Assembly (NCBI GenBank): GCA_014338405.1
Contig: JTDE01002196.1
Span: forward strand, 10,589 to 74,588
Length of the DNA: 64,000 bases
Origin: Paragonimus skrjabini miyazakii
Lineage: Eukaryota; Platyhelminthes; Trematoda; Plagiorchiida; Troglotrematidae
Direction of reading: 5' to 3'
A program made the position numbers and the translations under genes. Of this stretch, positions 48,260 to 60,669 are shown in pieces (the stretch's first letter is position 1; each line of letters begins with the position of its first letter). The notes under the pieces are model-generated. The model was given only the letters and a program-made list of their open reading frames with translations, was not told the DNA's origin and made no database searches.

Positions 48260-50050
48260 AGGGGAAAAGAACAATCGACTGCATTGAGAAAATTTCAAAA
48301 ACATACTGGTATTAAAAACCAGAAGGAAAAAATGCTACAAAGGGATCGTCAAACCAAAACATTTCAGTTCAGTTAGCGTACCGTGTTGAACAACGCTTCA
48401 AGCGGGATTCACATAGAGTTGAATTGTGGCAGTAACAGTGAATTCAGATAAAATGGGGAAGTTCTGGAAGTAGTCGATCAGGTCGTCTACTTGGAAAGCT
48501 GTTTAACAAACATCACATGCAGAGAATGAAATGGGTGCCCAGGCAGCTGAGAAAGGTCCCAGTGTCCTCAACTGCACTGAACAAAATTATGTCAACTTCG
48601 TTTTGAAAGACCAAATGGCGCAATATTTCATAACTGATTATTAGTGATGTTCAGGGGACATTCTGGATGCTGAATGAACACTTTAGAAATAGCAAGTCAT
48701 ACAATACAAGGATCCCTCACCTTCACTGCATACTGTTGGGCCGTCTTAGAAATACCAAGAATTATATGGTCCCTATCCGTTGCATGCATCTAAACATAAC
48801 AATCAAAAGACAGTTACTCGATGAGATGCACCAAGCCAACACTGTACATACAGATGCTGCAAGTTGTGCTTATTTGGTCTAAGATCCGAGGAAAATTGAA
48901 ACAACTGTCAAAACTTCAAACTCGACCGATAGAAATTTCGAGGTATCCTTTCCATGGGAAAACACGTTGAAACTAAAACCATACAATTCATGTCACATCC
49001 CTTACACCAACGTTTATTAAGCAATGTAGTTTTATCTTAAAAATAAGCGCTCGCTATTAATCGGAATATCAGAAAAGAAAGCACAACCTGAATTCCACGG
49101 AGTGACGAATTGATAACCGTCACACTATGGGTTATTCTATTGACCTTTAAACATGTGCATGTGAACACGCGTTCACTTGTCGTCAGTTGTGTTGATCGCA
49201 GAGTACGTAAGTACACGTGGACCTGTGACGCCATGTTATGTTCTACGTGTAGTCTTACTAACACAACAGTCAGATTGGCAACGAAGTCTACCGTGCAGCA
49301 GCGTAATTCAGCCTGCCGACTTTGCATTGGTGATCATCTCGAGACTGATGGTTTAAAGCGTGACAGAACGTCCTGAATTTTGACGTCTACATTGAGCAGG
49401 TTGCGTAAACCACAACCCAAAAAATATTAACATTCAATAGTCAATTTATCTTTGCAGGTGTGCATATGTAGTGAAGGTAAAATGGAACGGTGATAAATAA
49501 CTAGTGTAACGTATGCAGATTCACTCGATACCAGTAGCACGGTAACGGGCAAACAGCATAGAATGCATGAATCGCAATCACGAAAATTGAGGCATAGTCA
49601 AACGCTACGGTTTCCAAAGCAAAAACAGAATAGTCAGCAGAGCTAGTGTGAATATCGTGCGACCGAGCGCATTTCTGTAAACAGGATGAAATACACACTA
49701 CAGAAAATGACATCCTAGAGCAAAAGACACAAGCCAAAGGTCAAAATCTGGTAAGACTGTGCTTTTCATCGATTATACGTATTTTAAAAGACAAGCTAGT
49801 AATGGTGTACAGAACGATCTTTGTTCGAACTGACTTCAGTGCATCTTATCAAGTACATGCTGCAAGAATGACAGTTGTGAGATATGCATGAAATGGTCAC
49901 TTAGAGAGGATGTCCTGTTCATGTACGGGAAAAACTACGAGCACCAAGTTATTGCTAATTTAATAAACAGTTCCTTTCGCACACACAACGGTGACCTCAA
50001 TCGATTAATAGCATTGCCCCGGCAAACTGGAGCAAGCATTTATTCCGATG
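48260..50050. other. No gene recognised
   Basis: Mostly featureless. Around 48470-48510 a + strand reading (EVVDQVVYLESCL) resembles the LINE motif VVD-FVYLGSCIS, so a short LINE relic is possible. Confidence 0.35.
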
Positions 50051-50059
50051 CGTGAAGAC

Positions 50060-50965
50060 GACTAAGAATGCCGATGGATTGCCATTATCGTGATTTGTCT
50101 CGATAACGTGACGTGCAATGGATGAAGCTGGTGTCTTGTATAAATGAGATTTGGCCCCCTTCGCACAAATTCCAACCGGTTGGCTGATGCGGTTGCATAT
50201 TCACTTGGACAAACACTGCCATCCTGACTTACGGCTGCCTCTCCACCATTCCTACGTAGGTGGAACTGCACCCACACGAATACTGGTACACATAATGCGA
50301 GATGAGGGGAGAAGTAGGCGATCTTTGATGGCGGGTGTTGTCATTCTAGTGGTGTCAAGACTCAGAATTACTTCAACCGCGTTGAAAATTCGTTTAACAG
50401 CGGAACCTGGTTGACTTTTCAAGAGTAAACACCCTTAAAAGGAAGTCGAATGAATGCAGATTTTAGTTCAGCTAAATGGATGGGTTGGGTTTTGACCCGT
50501 GATTTTCTGAATCGTCTTATAAATCACGATGGGTAACCGTTTGTTTTTAGTGTGTCTTCATGATGATGATGATACTCTTCGTCGATTGTATCAGCTGTGC
50601 AGATTTCTCCAGCTCGATCGAATAAAGTCCTTACTAAACCCTATTTGTGATGAACTGGAACAAAACTATCGTAGCGCAAGTACTGCCCTGCCCAAGTAGA
50701 CTTTCAGTAAATCCAACGTCTTAGGGTGCCGTCAGCTCCGCGTTGGATGAATACATTTAGAAACGACAGACAGATCCTTTCCTAACTCGTCGCGATATAT
50801 TGATCCACTTTACTTTCACGATGGGCAACGAAAATGTCAGTGAGGATTGAACCTAGATGACTTCCCATAGCCACTCTATCGATCTATGTGAGATTTGTCC
50901 CCAAAAACTGGAACTGAACATTGGTTGTGTACAGGTATAATAGATGTTCTAATTCAGATAGCGGG
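50060..50965 (-). mobile_element. Penelope-like element fragment, family 1
   Basis: Minus strand, same family as the element at 42.6-45.6 kb. LLYLYTTNVQFQFLGTNL and RVAMGSHLGSILTDIFVAH (50945-50820) are the RT palm. The YVDD segment is deleted. Then come LSFLNVFIQRGADGTLRR, AGQYLRYDSFVPVHHK, GLVRTLFDRAGEICTADTI and a His-run from a CATCATCAT microsatellite. A degraded GIY-YIG start, VYQYSCGCSSTYVG, lies near 50285-50240 in another frame. Many stops. The + strand frame at 50151-50414 is its shadow. Confidence 0.8.
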
Positions 50966-50998
50966 ATGGGAAGCGATATTCAGTTTGGGCTTATGTAA

Positions 50999-51990
50999 TC
51001 AGCGGAAACGGTTCACACGAGTGGGTAAGGGAAGACGGTGTGACCAATTTGCAAGATCCGTGACCTGTACGCAAAGTGGGTGCCAGAGTTGTGATCTGGG
51101 GTCCGTTCGTCGAATCGCTAATTTGTGGTTATGCACGCGCATGCGTAGTCGTTTGCCTGTCTCGCCTATACACTGTTGGTCACGCCCGAGACAGGATCGT
51201 AGTTCTACATGATCTTTGACGTTCACCAAAGCTGGGTTTGATTTGTGCGATATTTAGATGTCCCGTGGCTGAAGTATCATTTGTGTTGTTTTAGCTATAC
51301 CGTGAATATATGGCACTGCCATCCTTGTTTTCTGTTCTGCATATTCAGTTCTTCTGGGACCCACTGACAAATGCCTTTATGAAACTAGTGAGGTACCCGA
51401 TGGCGGTGAACAGTTTGAACAGATGTTCTTGTCTTCTAAGTTTGAAAGAGCTATAGTGCGTCTACACATCGGAACAACGTTCGTAAGCAGCTTTTATGGT
51501 GGCATGCTGAACAGTTGCTGGCGAACTTGAGAATGACATTAGTTGTTATCAGTTTACGATAGACAGTAGTCCTAAGCTTGCCACTAGGTCTTCTTATGAC
51601 CGATATATCGAGGAACGTTACTTCATTGTCTACAGTAGTCAAGCAACTGTGGAACTAAGTCCAAGGTAGAACATCAAATGTGTCATTCACATATTGAAGC
51701 CACATTTTAGGTGTCAATACCTGAAGGGCATCTTCAAAGTGCTTCAGTATAGCATCCGCAAGCAATTTTGATATGGATGAACCCGTCAATGTGTCATTCT
51801 TCTGCGGGTACACTCGGCCGTCACATTGTAGGTATGTCTCCATGTAGAGTTCTATTAACTGAATCAATTAGGTCCTGTATTTCTCCGAATCCATCTTTCA
51901 GAACTTCGATTAATCCATTCTATACTCCAATCAGTAATGTTTTTGGCGAAGGATGCATAAACGAAACATTACGGGAGAAACACTGAACTG
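50999..51990 (-). mobile_element. Penelope-like element fragment, family 2
   Basis: Minus strand. The frame at 51867-51655 has RVYPQKNDTLTGSSISKLLA and LQYVNDTFDVL, where YVND replaces YVDD. The frame at 51642-51451 has VTFLDISVIRRPSGKL, TTVYRKLITTNVILKFASN and SCLRTLFRCVD, the thumb region. The frame at 51229-50999 has CIGETGKRLRMRVHNHKLAI, a GIY-YIG nuclease core with the second Tyr changed to Cys. Order and spacing are as in intact elements, but frames are interrupted and the N-terminal half is absent. It is a different family from its neighbour at 50060-50965. Confidence 0.85.
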
Positions 51991-52590
51991 AGATACCTAT
52001 AGCGCCTAGCGTGAAAGCCCGCTCCGACCTTAATTTCGGTCATGCACTGATCACATGATTCATAATTCCCGTTTCCGGGTCAACAGTGATTTGTGATGTT
52101 GCTGAATAGTGACTAAATTCAACGTTCAGTTCGCGGAAGTGAATCATGCAAACTGGAGCCACGGTCGTTAGGGTTTATGCCTCAACACTTGGTCATCGAC
52201 CACACATACATTGATACAGTTCTGCTGAACTAATTGAATTTAATAACCATGCGAACTAAACAGCGAATGCCAAAGAAACTGAACCTTGGAACTCAAAAGT
52301 TATCGCTTCCGTAAGCGAAGTCAATCATACCAACCAACTGCCTTTCTTGGGTACGCATTTCCATGAGTCCGAGTAAAACCAAACATCTTTTAAACCATCC
52401 AACGCACATTTGCACAACCCTGTAACGTGCCTTAAAAATGAGGTTCGTCCCATGGATTGTCCTGACCACCAAATCTCAACGATTCGCTGAGGTTGAAAGA
52501 ATTATGTCATGACCGATTATCAGCTGCCGAAGTACATACGTATTGACGATGGCACTGTCTGCAGGCCTTATTCAACTCCAACCACTCGAG

Positions 52591-52930
52591 CCGTGCGCAA
52601 AATGTGTGGTGGATTATCAGGCCGGAGGTGCGAGTATTCCAACCCTAGGCGGAATACCTCAACGCGGGGAGGAGGTACGTTCAAAAACCCACAGCGAGCG
52701 GATCGGAGACGGCGTGGGCGACCGAATGAGTCATCATTCGACTGGATCGGACCAACGGGCGAGACATGGCAGGCAAAACAAGATGGACGACTAAATCGGT
52801 GGCTCGATTATTCCAACACTCAGAGGACTGGAATTGTGATTCGAAATCGCGAGCGCGCGTGTGGCACGGTAACTAGCGCGTTTGACCATAAAGATTGTGT
52901 TTTATTGGATGCCTTTTCACTACAATATCA
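52591..52930 (+). mobile_element. Second copy of LTR-element 3' end
   Basis: Aligned by eye with 785-1333: gtggattatcaggccgga, aatacctcaacgcggg, then ccaacgggcgagacatggca, then cgcgagcgcgcgtgt and ttttattggatgccttttca. The copy lacks about 200 bases, including the second tandem unit, the purine tract and the LTR start, and ends CACTACA. The surrounding 160-codon frame gives a low-complexity Arg-rich reading with no known motif and is probably not a gene. Confidence 0.6.
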
Positions 52931-53115
52931 CTACCTCACAGCTGGATTGATGTTCCACACCGATGTTAAGAATGCGGATATTATGACGTGATTGAAATGT
53001 TTGCAATTACTGCCTCCATCGTAATCAGTCAAGTTACAGATTTGACAAGTGTCGTTTCAGTGTCAATGTTAAAAGTGAGTGAACTAAAGGATATATATAA
53101 AAAGATGTAGCTTCG

Positions 53116-53409
53116 TTGAGGTCGTTTTTGACAACAGAAGTTGTAAAAAAGTGTGATGAGTTTAGAAGGAAAAACTGTTCGAAATTCCGAAAGGTAATGG
53201 TAGTAACATACGACAAGTTACTGGAATGCAATGTATGGCAAGGAAATCATCAAAAAACGAGGTGGCCGAATCATTTCACTGCAGGGAAAACAGTCACTAG
53301 TGGAATGAGAATCTATCGTAAAACAATGTGCATATATTATTGCGGGGGCTCACCTGAGCACAAGAATCTGGAATGTAACGTGGAGATGAAGAGGATGTCT
53401 TTAAACTGA
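53116..53409 (+). other. Open frame with zinc-knuckle-like motif
   Basis: A 97-codon frame with CIYYCGGSPEHKNLEC near its end. The spacing Cys-3-Cys-5-His-4-Cys approximates, but does not match, the Cys-2-Cys-4-His-4-Cys knuckle of retroelement gag proteins. The upstream part (KVMVVTYDKLLEC) is not diagnostic. It could be a decayed gag segment of a Gypsy element, since LTR-type sequence lies just upstream. A chance frame is about equally likely. Confidence 0.2.
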
Positions 53410-54138
53410 GTTTCGAACCTCCACAACCGGCGCGCACACAGTGTCGTCCAGTGGTCGATGGAAAACCGGATGTTATTTCACAAGGGCTATATTTACAAGA
53501 CAAGAATGAAGGAAAAGGTGTGCAACGAACTTGAGCGATAGGAACTGACACAAACATTGACCAAACAGATCCACATGATCTAATAAGTGCGGGACATAAC
53601 TGTATAATTAAATCGTACAATTAAAGTCTACTTTTATGGCTGGTCGACTGATGTTAACATTAGGCATGTCGTGCTTTCAAGCCGAAAAAAGTCATAATAT
53701 GCGGACATGTGGCAGATCAACCCGTGACCTGTTGTAACAGATCGCCGTTGAGTAACCTGTAAAGTCATTGTAGTTATTCAGGTTAAGCATCCGTGTGTAC
53801 GGGGGATTACAAGCAGAGAAATCCCTGACAAGCAGTGATAAGACGTACGAGTCAGTAGACACTATAGAACGAAGTAGCTAAGCGTATGAGTATCGAGATC
53901 GATGCTGATGGAAACGTCACATGGGTCAGGAGAAAGGTTGTCAGCAACTATGGAGCATCAAAGACGTCAACAAAATGAAACGGGTCAAGCCTTATATAAA
54001 TACAGGTAGGTTGCTCCATGAGTTTCTTTTCTGCAGTGGACGACCGAGGACGCTTAGATTTAAAAGACCACTGACGATTCGGTTACACTTATGAAAGTCC
54101 ACAAAACTGTGAAGTACAGATTGCACAATACAGCATAC

Positions 54139-54163
54139 CTGTATAAACTGTTTCTGAACACGG
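54139..54163 (-). CDS. Possible 25-nt micro-exon
   Basis: On the minus strand a long pyrimidine tract (ccttgtcttctattccag) is followed by 25 bases ending CAG and then a GTATGC donor. It is only a candidate: the segment is too short for coding statistics and no neighbouring exon is recognised. Flatworms are known to use micro-exons, which is the reason for listing it. Confidence 0.2.
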
Positions 54164-54169
54164 CTGGAA

Positions 54170-57100
54170 TAGAAGACAAGGAATTGAGTTCAGTTCGTGC
54201 ACTTAGGAACGTCGACAGAGAGGAAACAAGGACCTCGTAGTCGGCAGTAGACGAACCAAAGTAGCATTTTATGCTGTTGTACAGAGTATCACTCTCTCTT
54301 TCTCTCTCTTGGACTGAATTGTACTGTTCAACAAAAACGCAGAACACATACATAAACACACAGTGTCACCGTCGATCAGTCAGCCTGGTTGACCACAGAA
54401 ACGTCTTTGTGTTTTTATTCGGACAACAATTACGTTCGTCCTGACACACCACCAGGTGAATCTACTTCCGAACTAACTAAACATCACTAGGAGCTGTAGC
54501 AACTTACCAGGAAAGGAAGAGAGTGGTACGACAGCTCAAAGACCTGGGAGAAATGCCTGGTGTGGGTATTGTTATCCGTCAGTTATGGGACAATCAGAAG
54601 TGTCTCCAATGTCAGGTCACAACAGCACAGCTGACTATTTCAAAATAAATTACTTCTCAGAAATAATGGAGGAACTGACCGATGCACACATTGTGACATA
54701 CACGTATAGGAATACTGTTCAAACGAAGTCGTAGACAGAGCAAATGAGGTTAGGTTCCTTGAAGTCAACTTACATCTGATGAAAGCAGCTAGTAACCTGA
54801 ACAAGTGCATCGCAATCTCACGTCTCCAACAAATAGCTATTTGATTCTGGGGTACCTACCCTAGAATGAAATAGACAGGTAGGTGGAAATGACACCGACC
54901 ACTAACCGCACAGTCACGAGATGGAGACCAGACTGGCTCGACCTCTCTTATAACCCAGATGATAATAGCCGGGAAACAAATTGGCACATGCTTTACCCAG
55001 AAAGTGACAGTAAACGCCAAATACCATAAAGCCTGCGGTCCCTACTTTATACTGCCCCGATGACACATATTGGTGTTTGCTAACGTTAACTTAAGAAGCC
55101 CGTTCCAACGGATAAGACCTGACGAACAATGAGGATCTCTGGGTCTACAAAACTGATACAACCGTACACTGGCGATTGAAGCACACAATCAGTGGATATC
55201 AAACCGGAAGAGTTTTGGTCGCGTACAAAATCCATGTGTTGGCCATTCCGGGTTTGTGTGAATGGCCCTAGGGTAGACAATAGAAAGACCGAAACGATAT
55301 ACATCAACACATGCGTATGTATAATCAAGCAATCAAAAGAAATGATTGGGTAGATGCATGACTGATCACCTGCTACCACACACAGACGCCTGTTTAGCAT
55401 CGAAACCAACTTTCAGATCTTAGAAATAAGACACATAAGCAAGATCGGAAGTATAATTGAATTTTAATACAATCGGGCGTTCATCTCACCAACAACCAGC
55501 CCATATTGGAGAAAGAAGCGTGCGACGGCCATTGCGTGTTAAAGGAAAATCAGAGTACACGCATACTTGTGGTCGGCGAGATCTTTCACAAGCTGACCAC
55601 AACAAGCAAAAAAGCACAAGGTCGCTGCATCGACCACATTTCTAGTCCATAAAACATAGAACCTGCTTAGAACTAGCATACGGTTGCATTCGGTTAACAC
55701 TCGTCATCGATTTGACTGGTCCCCAGACAGGGCAAAATGCTTAGCTGATTGTAAACCAGAAGACGCGTTCAATTTTACTGTTTGATAAGAATACTATTAA
55801 ACAGAGTTGCGCACTCAGTGAATACTCGTCGCGTGCATCACTACTGTAACCGGACTAGGCAGTACTCGCCGCTCTGGTTGCCCAACGATGTAGCGAAACC
55901 ACACGTTCTCCTTTGAATGAATGTGCATGGCCAGATCACGCAAGTGACGTGACTGAGACGGGCGAGTGGGCGAATGATTCGTGAGACATCACTGGACGTT
56001 AAAGCGAAGAGAGGTGTTAACAAAAATAAATAACTAAGAGCTTAATGCAACAAATGAATGAATGATGAGACAATTGATGGGTCAGGTGGTTCAGATGATC
56101 AGCTTCAAACTCATTTAGACGGCATGCCCACTGGACACAGAAGCAATAACATCTACGACGAAAGTCATACATGTACCATTCGGAGGTTTGAGGAAATTAG
56201 TGCACGATAGTAACAGTGAATTGTGTAAATATCCGAACTGCTTTTAATTGGTGGTAACCTGAGGCCATCACATGTACACAAAAAGTTCACGTTGTTCAGA
56301 AGAGACTAATTCTGATGTTCAAAATGATAGAAGAATTGCTGGAGTGGGTAGTCGCCAATTCGGTTGTAATTTCCCATCACTTTAAATTACCAATGAAAGT
56401 GTGTTTCGATAACTTGCTCATGAGGACCAACGACAAGCAGATGCGCAACCGATGTGGCGCAAATGAGAAACTTTACCTTGACTGCAGTTTGCGATAACGT
56501 GCCAAGTAAGATTACAGTAAGCCTGTCAGAAGACTGCCCCTGGGGGTGGATTACTGTTTTATCTTACACTATGTCTGTTATGCAAAATCGCCCCATTTAG
56601 AACAACTACATCTTGAACGACTTAGGCATGTTTCTGGCTAGCGAAGCTGCCACACTGTCGTAACTGAGCGGCTGGACTCTGTATAGCAGGAAGTTGTTAG
56701 CATGGTAACATTAGGCCAGAATAGGCCAGCTGCGACGGGGATTTATTCGGTTCCCGTTATATTCTAATGTTACAGTAGGCTTGTTTCATATACATCTAGT
56801 CTTCCGTATTTTGCCGTTGTCCCATCTTTTTCCTGAAAGATGTCCTCATTAACATCTAGCACGTTAGACACGACCATAGTCAAAGATAGACGAACAAAAG
56901 TTCCAAATGTGCGGGAGCGCCACTCAGGGAGGAGTATGGCCGCCTCAAAGAACGCTTTTGTGGCTAAGAAACAGCTGACGTTGAGGCCAGCTGTTCTGAG
57001 CTCATGACGCTCTAGCAAACAGACTAGTGATGGGGTCAGTGCTCGTTCAAGGTCACAGAAAGCGATTAAAGTAACGGTTACGGTACACTCTACGCGGAAC

Positions 57101-57865
57101 CGCAATACAACGGAAAGAACATAGAAACGTAACCCGGCTAAACACTGTCATTCCGTGCAAGGTATCTGTGTCATGTTTACAATCGACAGAAACCAAACTG
57201 TCTTTAGATGACCCATAGATCCAACATGAATAATTTCCGCGCAAAGATAAAAAATAAGACTATGTTTGCAGGAATTCGGCTTATGTGCGCTCTTTGTACT
57301 GTCTGCTGTGACTTACAAACTTACATCGTGCGTTGGCACCACACATGTACATCAGTTTAACGCAGGCATATGTTAGGAGACGTCGATATGTACAGCAGAG
57401 TTGTCTCGTGCAGTTTTATCCGTCGCGATTCTACGGGAAAACGCAGTCAGACCAAGTGAAACTGACAAATGTGGAGAGAGGGTGAACGAACGATGTAAAG
57501 CAATCTAGACAGCAAACAGATACACAGGCGAAAAACAGAATCTAAGGGCTGATCGCTGTACATAATCAAACGACCGCACCAGCCACATATGGAAGAAGAG
57601 GAAACTCAGGCAGACCACTACTGACTAGCAACGTTTTGCACTACGTACAATGGTCTGGAAATTTCTTACGTATCCCACCAAAAGATACCCATAGATGCAC
57701 ATAGTCAGATGAACTTCCAGACTGACCAATTTCAACCAACATACAATGTTCTTCGGTAGGTTTGACACTGATTTGTTAAACTGTTAACGCAAAACACGAA
57801 GGGAGGACATAAAGACGTAAAACATTCAGCTGGCGATAGATAGGCAAAACCAAATCATTATCAAA
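54170..57865. other. No gene recognised
   Basis: Several frames of 60-111 codons, including minus 57105-56770, show no domain and no good splice borders. A CT-rich tract lies at 54290-54312. Confidence 0.4.
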
Positions 57866-57869
57866 CACA

Positions 57870-58215
57870 GCATTTTGGCAGTGGTTGATCCTGGTGTCAA
57901 ACTGTGACACAGACATGAAAAAGTCCTAGTTTTGAAGTTTGACAGTAGAGGAAGAGAAGAAATCTGATGCATGAAACCCTATATGCAAATCCAAACGGCT
58001 AATATCAAGGTGATCACACCTTACAAACAAAAAACCCAACCGCAAATGAGAGAGTAAGATGACGTCTGCACGCCAGCTTGCATGCGGCTTTCCTTATCCC
58101 GTCTCATTAACTGTCTTCGGTTCACAGACAACCCACTCAAACAACGATACCATTCACGCCAGTGAACCCGAATAGCCGCCATCCTACCTAACTACTGCAG
58201 CTAGAGGCCAATAAA
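57870..58215 (-). mobile_element. LINE 3'-end fragment
   Basis: Matches 4500-4780: taatatcaaggtgatcacacctt against acatcaaggtgcttacgcct, then cacagacaa and tcaaacaacga, then cattcacgccagtga, then ggccgccatc-like agccgccatcct. The matching part encodes, on the minus strand, the MAANRSQWRECC-type C-terminus, followed by the 3' untranslated region. Diverged and 5'-truncated. Confidence 0.65.
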
Positions 58216-58219
58216 ACCA

Positions 58220-58745
58220 CACAACTGAGCACTACGCAAGATTCATACGTTACAGAATAGTTTTTGTTGATACGATATGCTTGCTCTTTGTTGGTTGACA
58301 AAACGTGGTCGATTTATTTAGCGTTCACGACTGCAAGGTCTTCAACGTACAAACAGCGCTTGAGTTAGAGTTTTCCTTTTTCACGTATAACATATCACAT
58401 GTCTTCTTTCTGCGTTGATTAAATTCCTGTTTGGACGTGGGAATCTATGAGCCAAGCATTACAAGACGAAGTCCCATTTTAGGGATTCACTTACGGAGTC
58501 AGAGGTTGAGTGAATTAGAACATCAGCAAGTAACTCAAATGTCGCCGGTTCAGATTCTACTCTGGAGAATCCTAAACAGAAAGAAGCCGGTTGTGCAGCG
58601 TGCGTTTGAAAAAAACATCGTAATACACAGTACGCCGTAGTAACATCAAAATACTGTAATTAGATTGTTGTGAACTACACTAGAGTTCTCACAGTCAACT
58701 AAACGAGATGCTGAACGCCGACATAATGCGTCCAATCCGACAACT
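58220..58745. other. No gene recognised
   Basis: Sequence between a LINE 3' end and the Gypsy pol remnant. No LTR-like repeat of this part was found downstream of the pol remnant. Confidence 0.35.
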
Positions 58746-58749
58746 CACA

Positions 58750-60665
58750 CACAAAGGAGTCGAAGAGATGTAAGGCGCAGCCCAGCAATCAGCGTTTGAC
58801 GACATAAAAAGGTTAATTTCGACAGCCCCGGTAGAGGCATATTATTATCCTGAGCTTCCTGTCGTAATCAAGTGTGACAGCAATGAGTTAGGCCTTGGAG
58901 GTTTGCTACTACAACAAGGGAGACTGACTGGCTACAAAGGCCTGGGCCATTCTACTACGGAACGAAACTACGCACAAGTCAAAAAGGAAATGCTGGCAGT
59001 AGTTTTTGTCTGGAACGCTTTAACACGTACACATTTGGAAGAAAGACGGTGGTAGACACACACCATAAACCTCTGACAGCAATCGTGAAGAAGCCACTGA
59101 GTACTGTACTCCGACGTCTACAACGGATAATGATAGGCTACAAAAGTACGACTGTGAGCTAGTCTACCAGCCCGGAGACCAACTGAACATCGCGGATACT
59201 CTCTCTCGTGCTTATATACCCGGTGCTGTGACGGAAGAATCTGCGTTCGAGACGATCGTATCAATGGACTACAGGATGGTACCGATGGACAAGTTGGTGG
59301 AGCAGAAGGACGCGACGGAAAAGAAACAAGTACTTCGGAAGCTGATTCCAGTTACAAAGGATAGCTGGCCGCATGATAAAAAAGAATCTGCCCGGAGAAC
59401 TGGTAGCACTGTTCAAGGACCGTGATCAATCTGCCCAAGAAGTAATACTTTCTAAAGGAGAGAAGATAGTTATCCCGAAGGATTTGCAGCAGAAGCTCAC
59501 TGAACGAGTCCACGTGAAACATGATTAGGTGAACAGCTGTGTTCGGAGAGCAAAGGAACTTTACTTTTGGCCAGGCATGTCCAATAAGATAAAGGATTAC
59601 ATAACGAAGCGTGGAATTTGCAGAAAGCACGATTCAAGTCAAGTGAAGAAAACGATGCTGCTGAGAAAACTTCCAGAAAGACCGTGGCAAGTAGTTGCGG
59701 CCGAATTATTCACACACGGCGGGAAAATGTACCTGGTCACGGTGGACTATTTCCAAATCGATTAGCTAAGCAATACCACCGGGGGTGTAGTCGTCAATAA
59801 ACAGCGTGGCCGCGTCGCTCCCCCTNNNNNNNNNNNNNNNNNNNNNNNNNNNNNNNNNNNNNNNNNNNNNNNNNNNNNNNNNNNNNNNNNNNNNNNNNNN
59901 NNNNNNNNNNNNNNNNNNNNNNNNNAAATGTACCTGGTCACGGTGGACTATTTCCAAATCGATTAGCTAAGCAATACCACCGGGGGTGTAGTCGTCAATA
60001 AACAGCGTGCCCCCTTCGCTCGCTATGGAAAACCGGAGGTATTTTTCTTTCTTTCTGATAATGGTTTTCAGTTCGCGTGTGCTGAATTAAGGGTGTCTAC
60101 AGATAAATGAGAGTTTCAACATCGAACAAGCAGCCCATACTACAGTCAGACAAACGGGAACACCGAAGCGGCAGTTAAGGCTGCCAAAAGACTACTACAG
60201 ATTGTCTAAGAGTTAAGGGAAGACCCATAGCTAATGCTTTTGGAAAGATGGAACATGCCGAATGAGATCATTGAATACAGTGCTACGAAGCGAATGTGTG
60301 GCATCTGAACTGTTACGCTATGACATATTAGATGAGTCAAATGTTCAGAAAAGCCTACAACGATACAGAATACGACAAAAAAATGTACTATGATCACGGC
60401 GCTCCGAAAATTACAAGCTTCCACCCGAGAGATCAGGTGTGGGTCCAGTTTGCGTCTGAGAACCCGAGACTGTAGACACGTGGTGTGGTGGTCAATGATC
60501 GTAAGCATAGGTCATACTATGTTGATGTGGACGGGGTGATGAAAAGAAGAAACCGTGTGTATTTGAGAGAAAGGAGGTTGTTGGAAAGAGACAACTGTGA
60601 TGCAAGTCATGAGGAGTTATCAAGAACGAGAAGTGGACAAATTTATTACAAAGGAAAAGATTAAT
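58750..60665 (+). pseudogene. Mag-like Gypsy pol (RNase H and integrase)
   Basis: RNase H comes first: SAFDDIKRLISTAPVEAYYY, IKCDSNELGLGGLLLQQGRL, TTERNYAQVKKEMLAVVFVW, then (frame change) the HKPLTAI region and LNIADTLSRAYIPG near 59190-59220. Integrase follows: the zinc-binding region VHVKHD and RRAKELYFWPGMSNKIKDYI, then PWQVVAAELFTHGGKMYLVT and VDYF. An assembly gap (59826-59925) falls in the catalytic core. Beyond it are VFFSDNGFQFACAELRV, SSPYYSQTNGNTEAAVK, KKMYYDHGAPKITSFHPRDQ and VWVQFASENPRL. Multiple stops and frameshifts are present. RT, protease, gag and LTRs are not seen. The motif style (DTLSRAY, GEKIVIPKDLQQKL) is that of the Mag lineage. Confidence 0.85.
59725..60026. other. 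Assembly gap with duplicated flanks
   Basis: One hundred Ns at 59826-59925. The 101 bases before the gap (59725-59825) are repeated directly after it (59926-60026) with differences only near the end. This is most easily explained as an unresolved overlap in the assembly rather than a biological duplication. Confidence 0.9.
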
Positions 60666-60669
60666 GAAG

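Noticed and set aside
48440..48530. LINE-like motif EVVDQVVYLESCL
   Set aside because: Only about a dozen matching residues and no flanking LINE sequence; noted but not called.
50151..50414. 87-codon + strand frame
   Set aside because: Antisense shadow of the minus-strand Penelope fragment.
52509..52991. 160-codon + strand frame as a gene
   Set aside because: It spans a dispersed LTR-element 3' end; the reading is Arg-rich, changes frame relative to the first copy, and has no domain.
56770..57105. 111-codon minus frame
   Set aside because: No domain, weak splice borders, no similarity to neighbouring elements.
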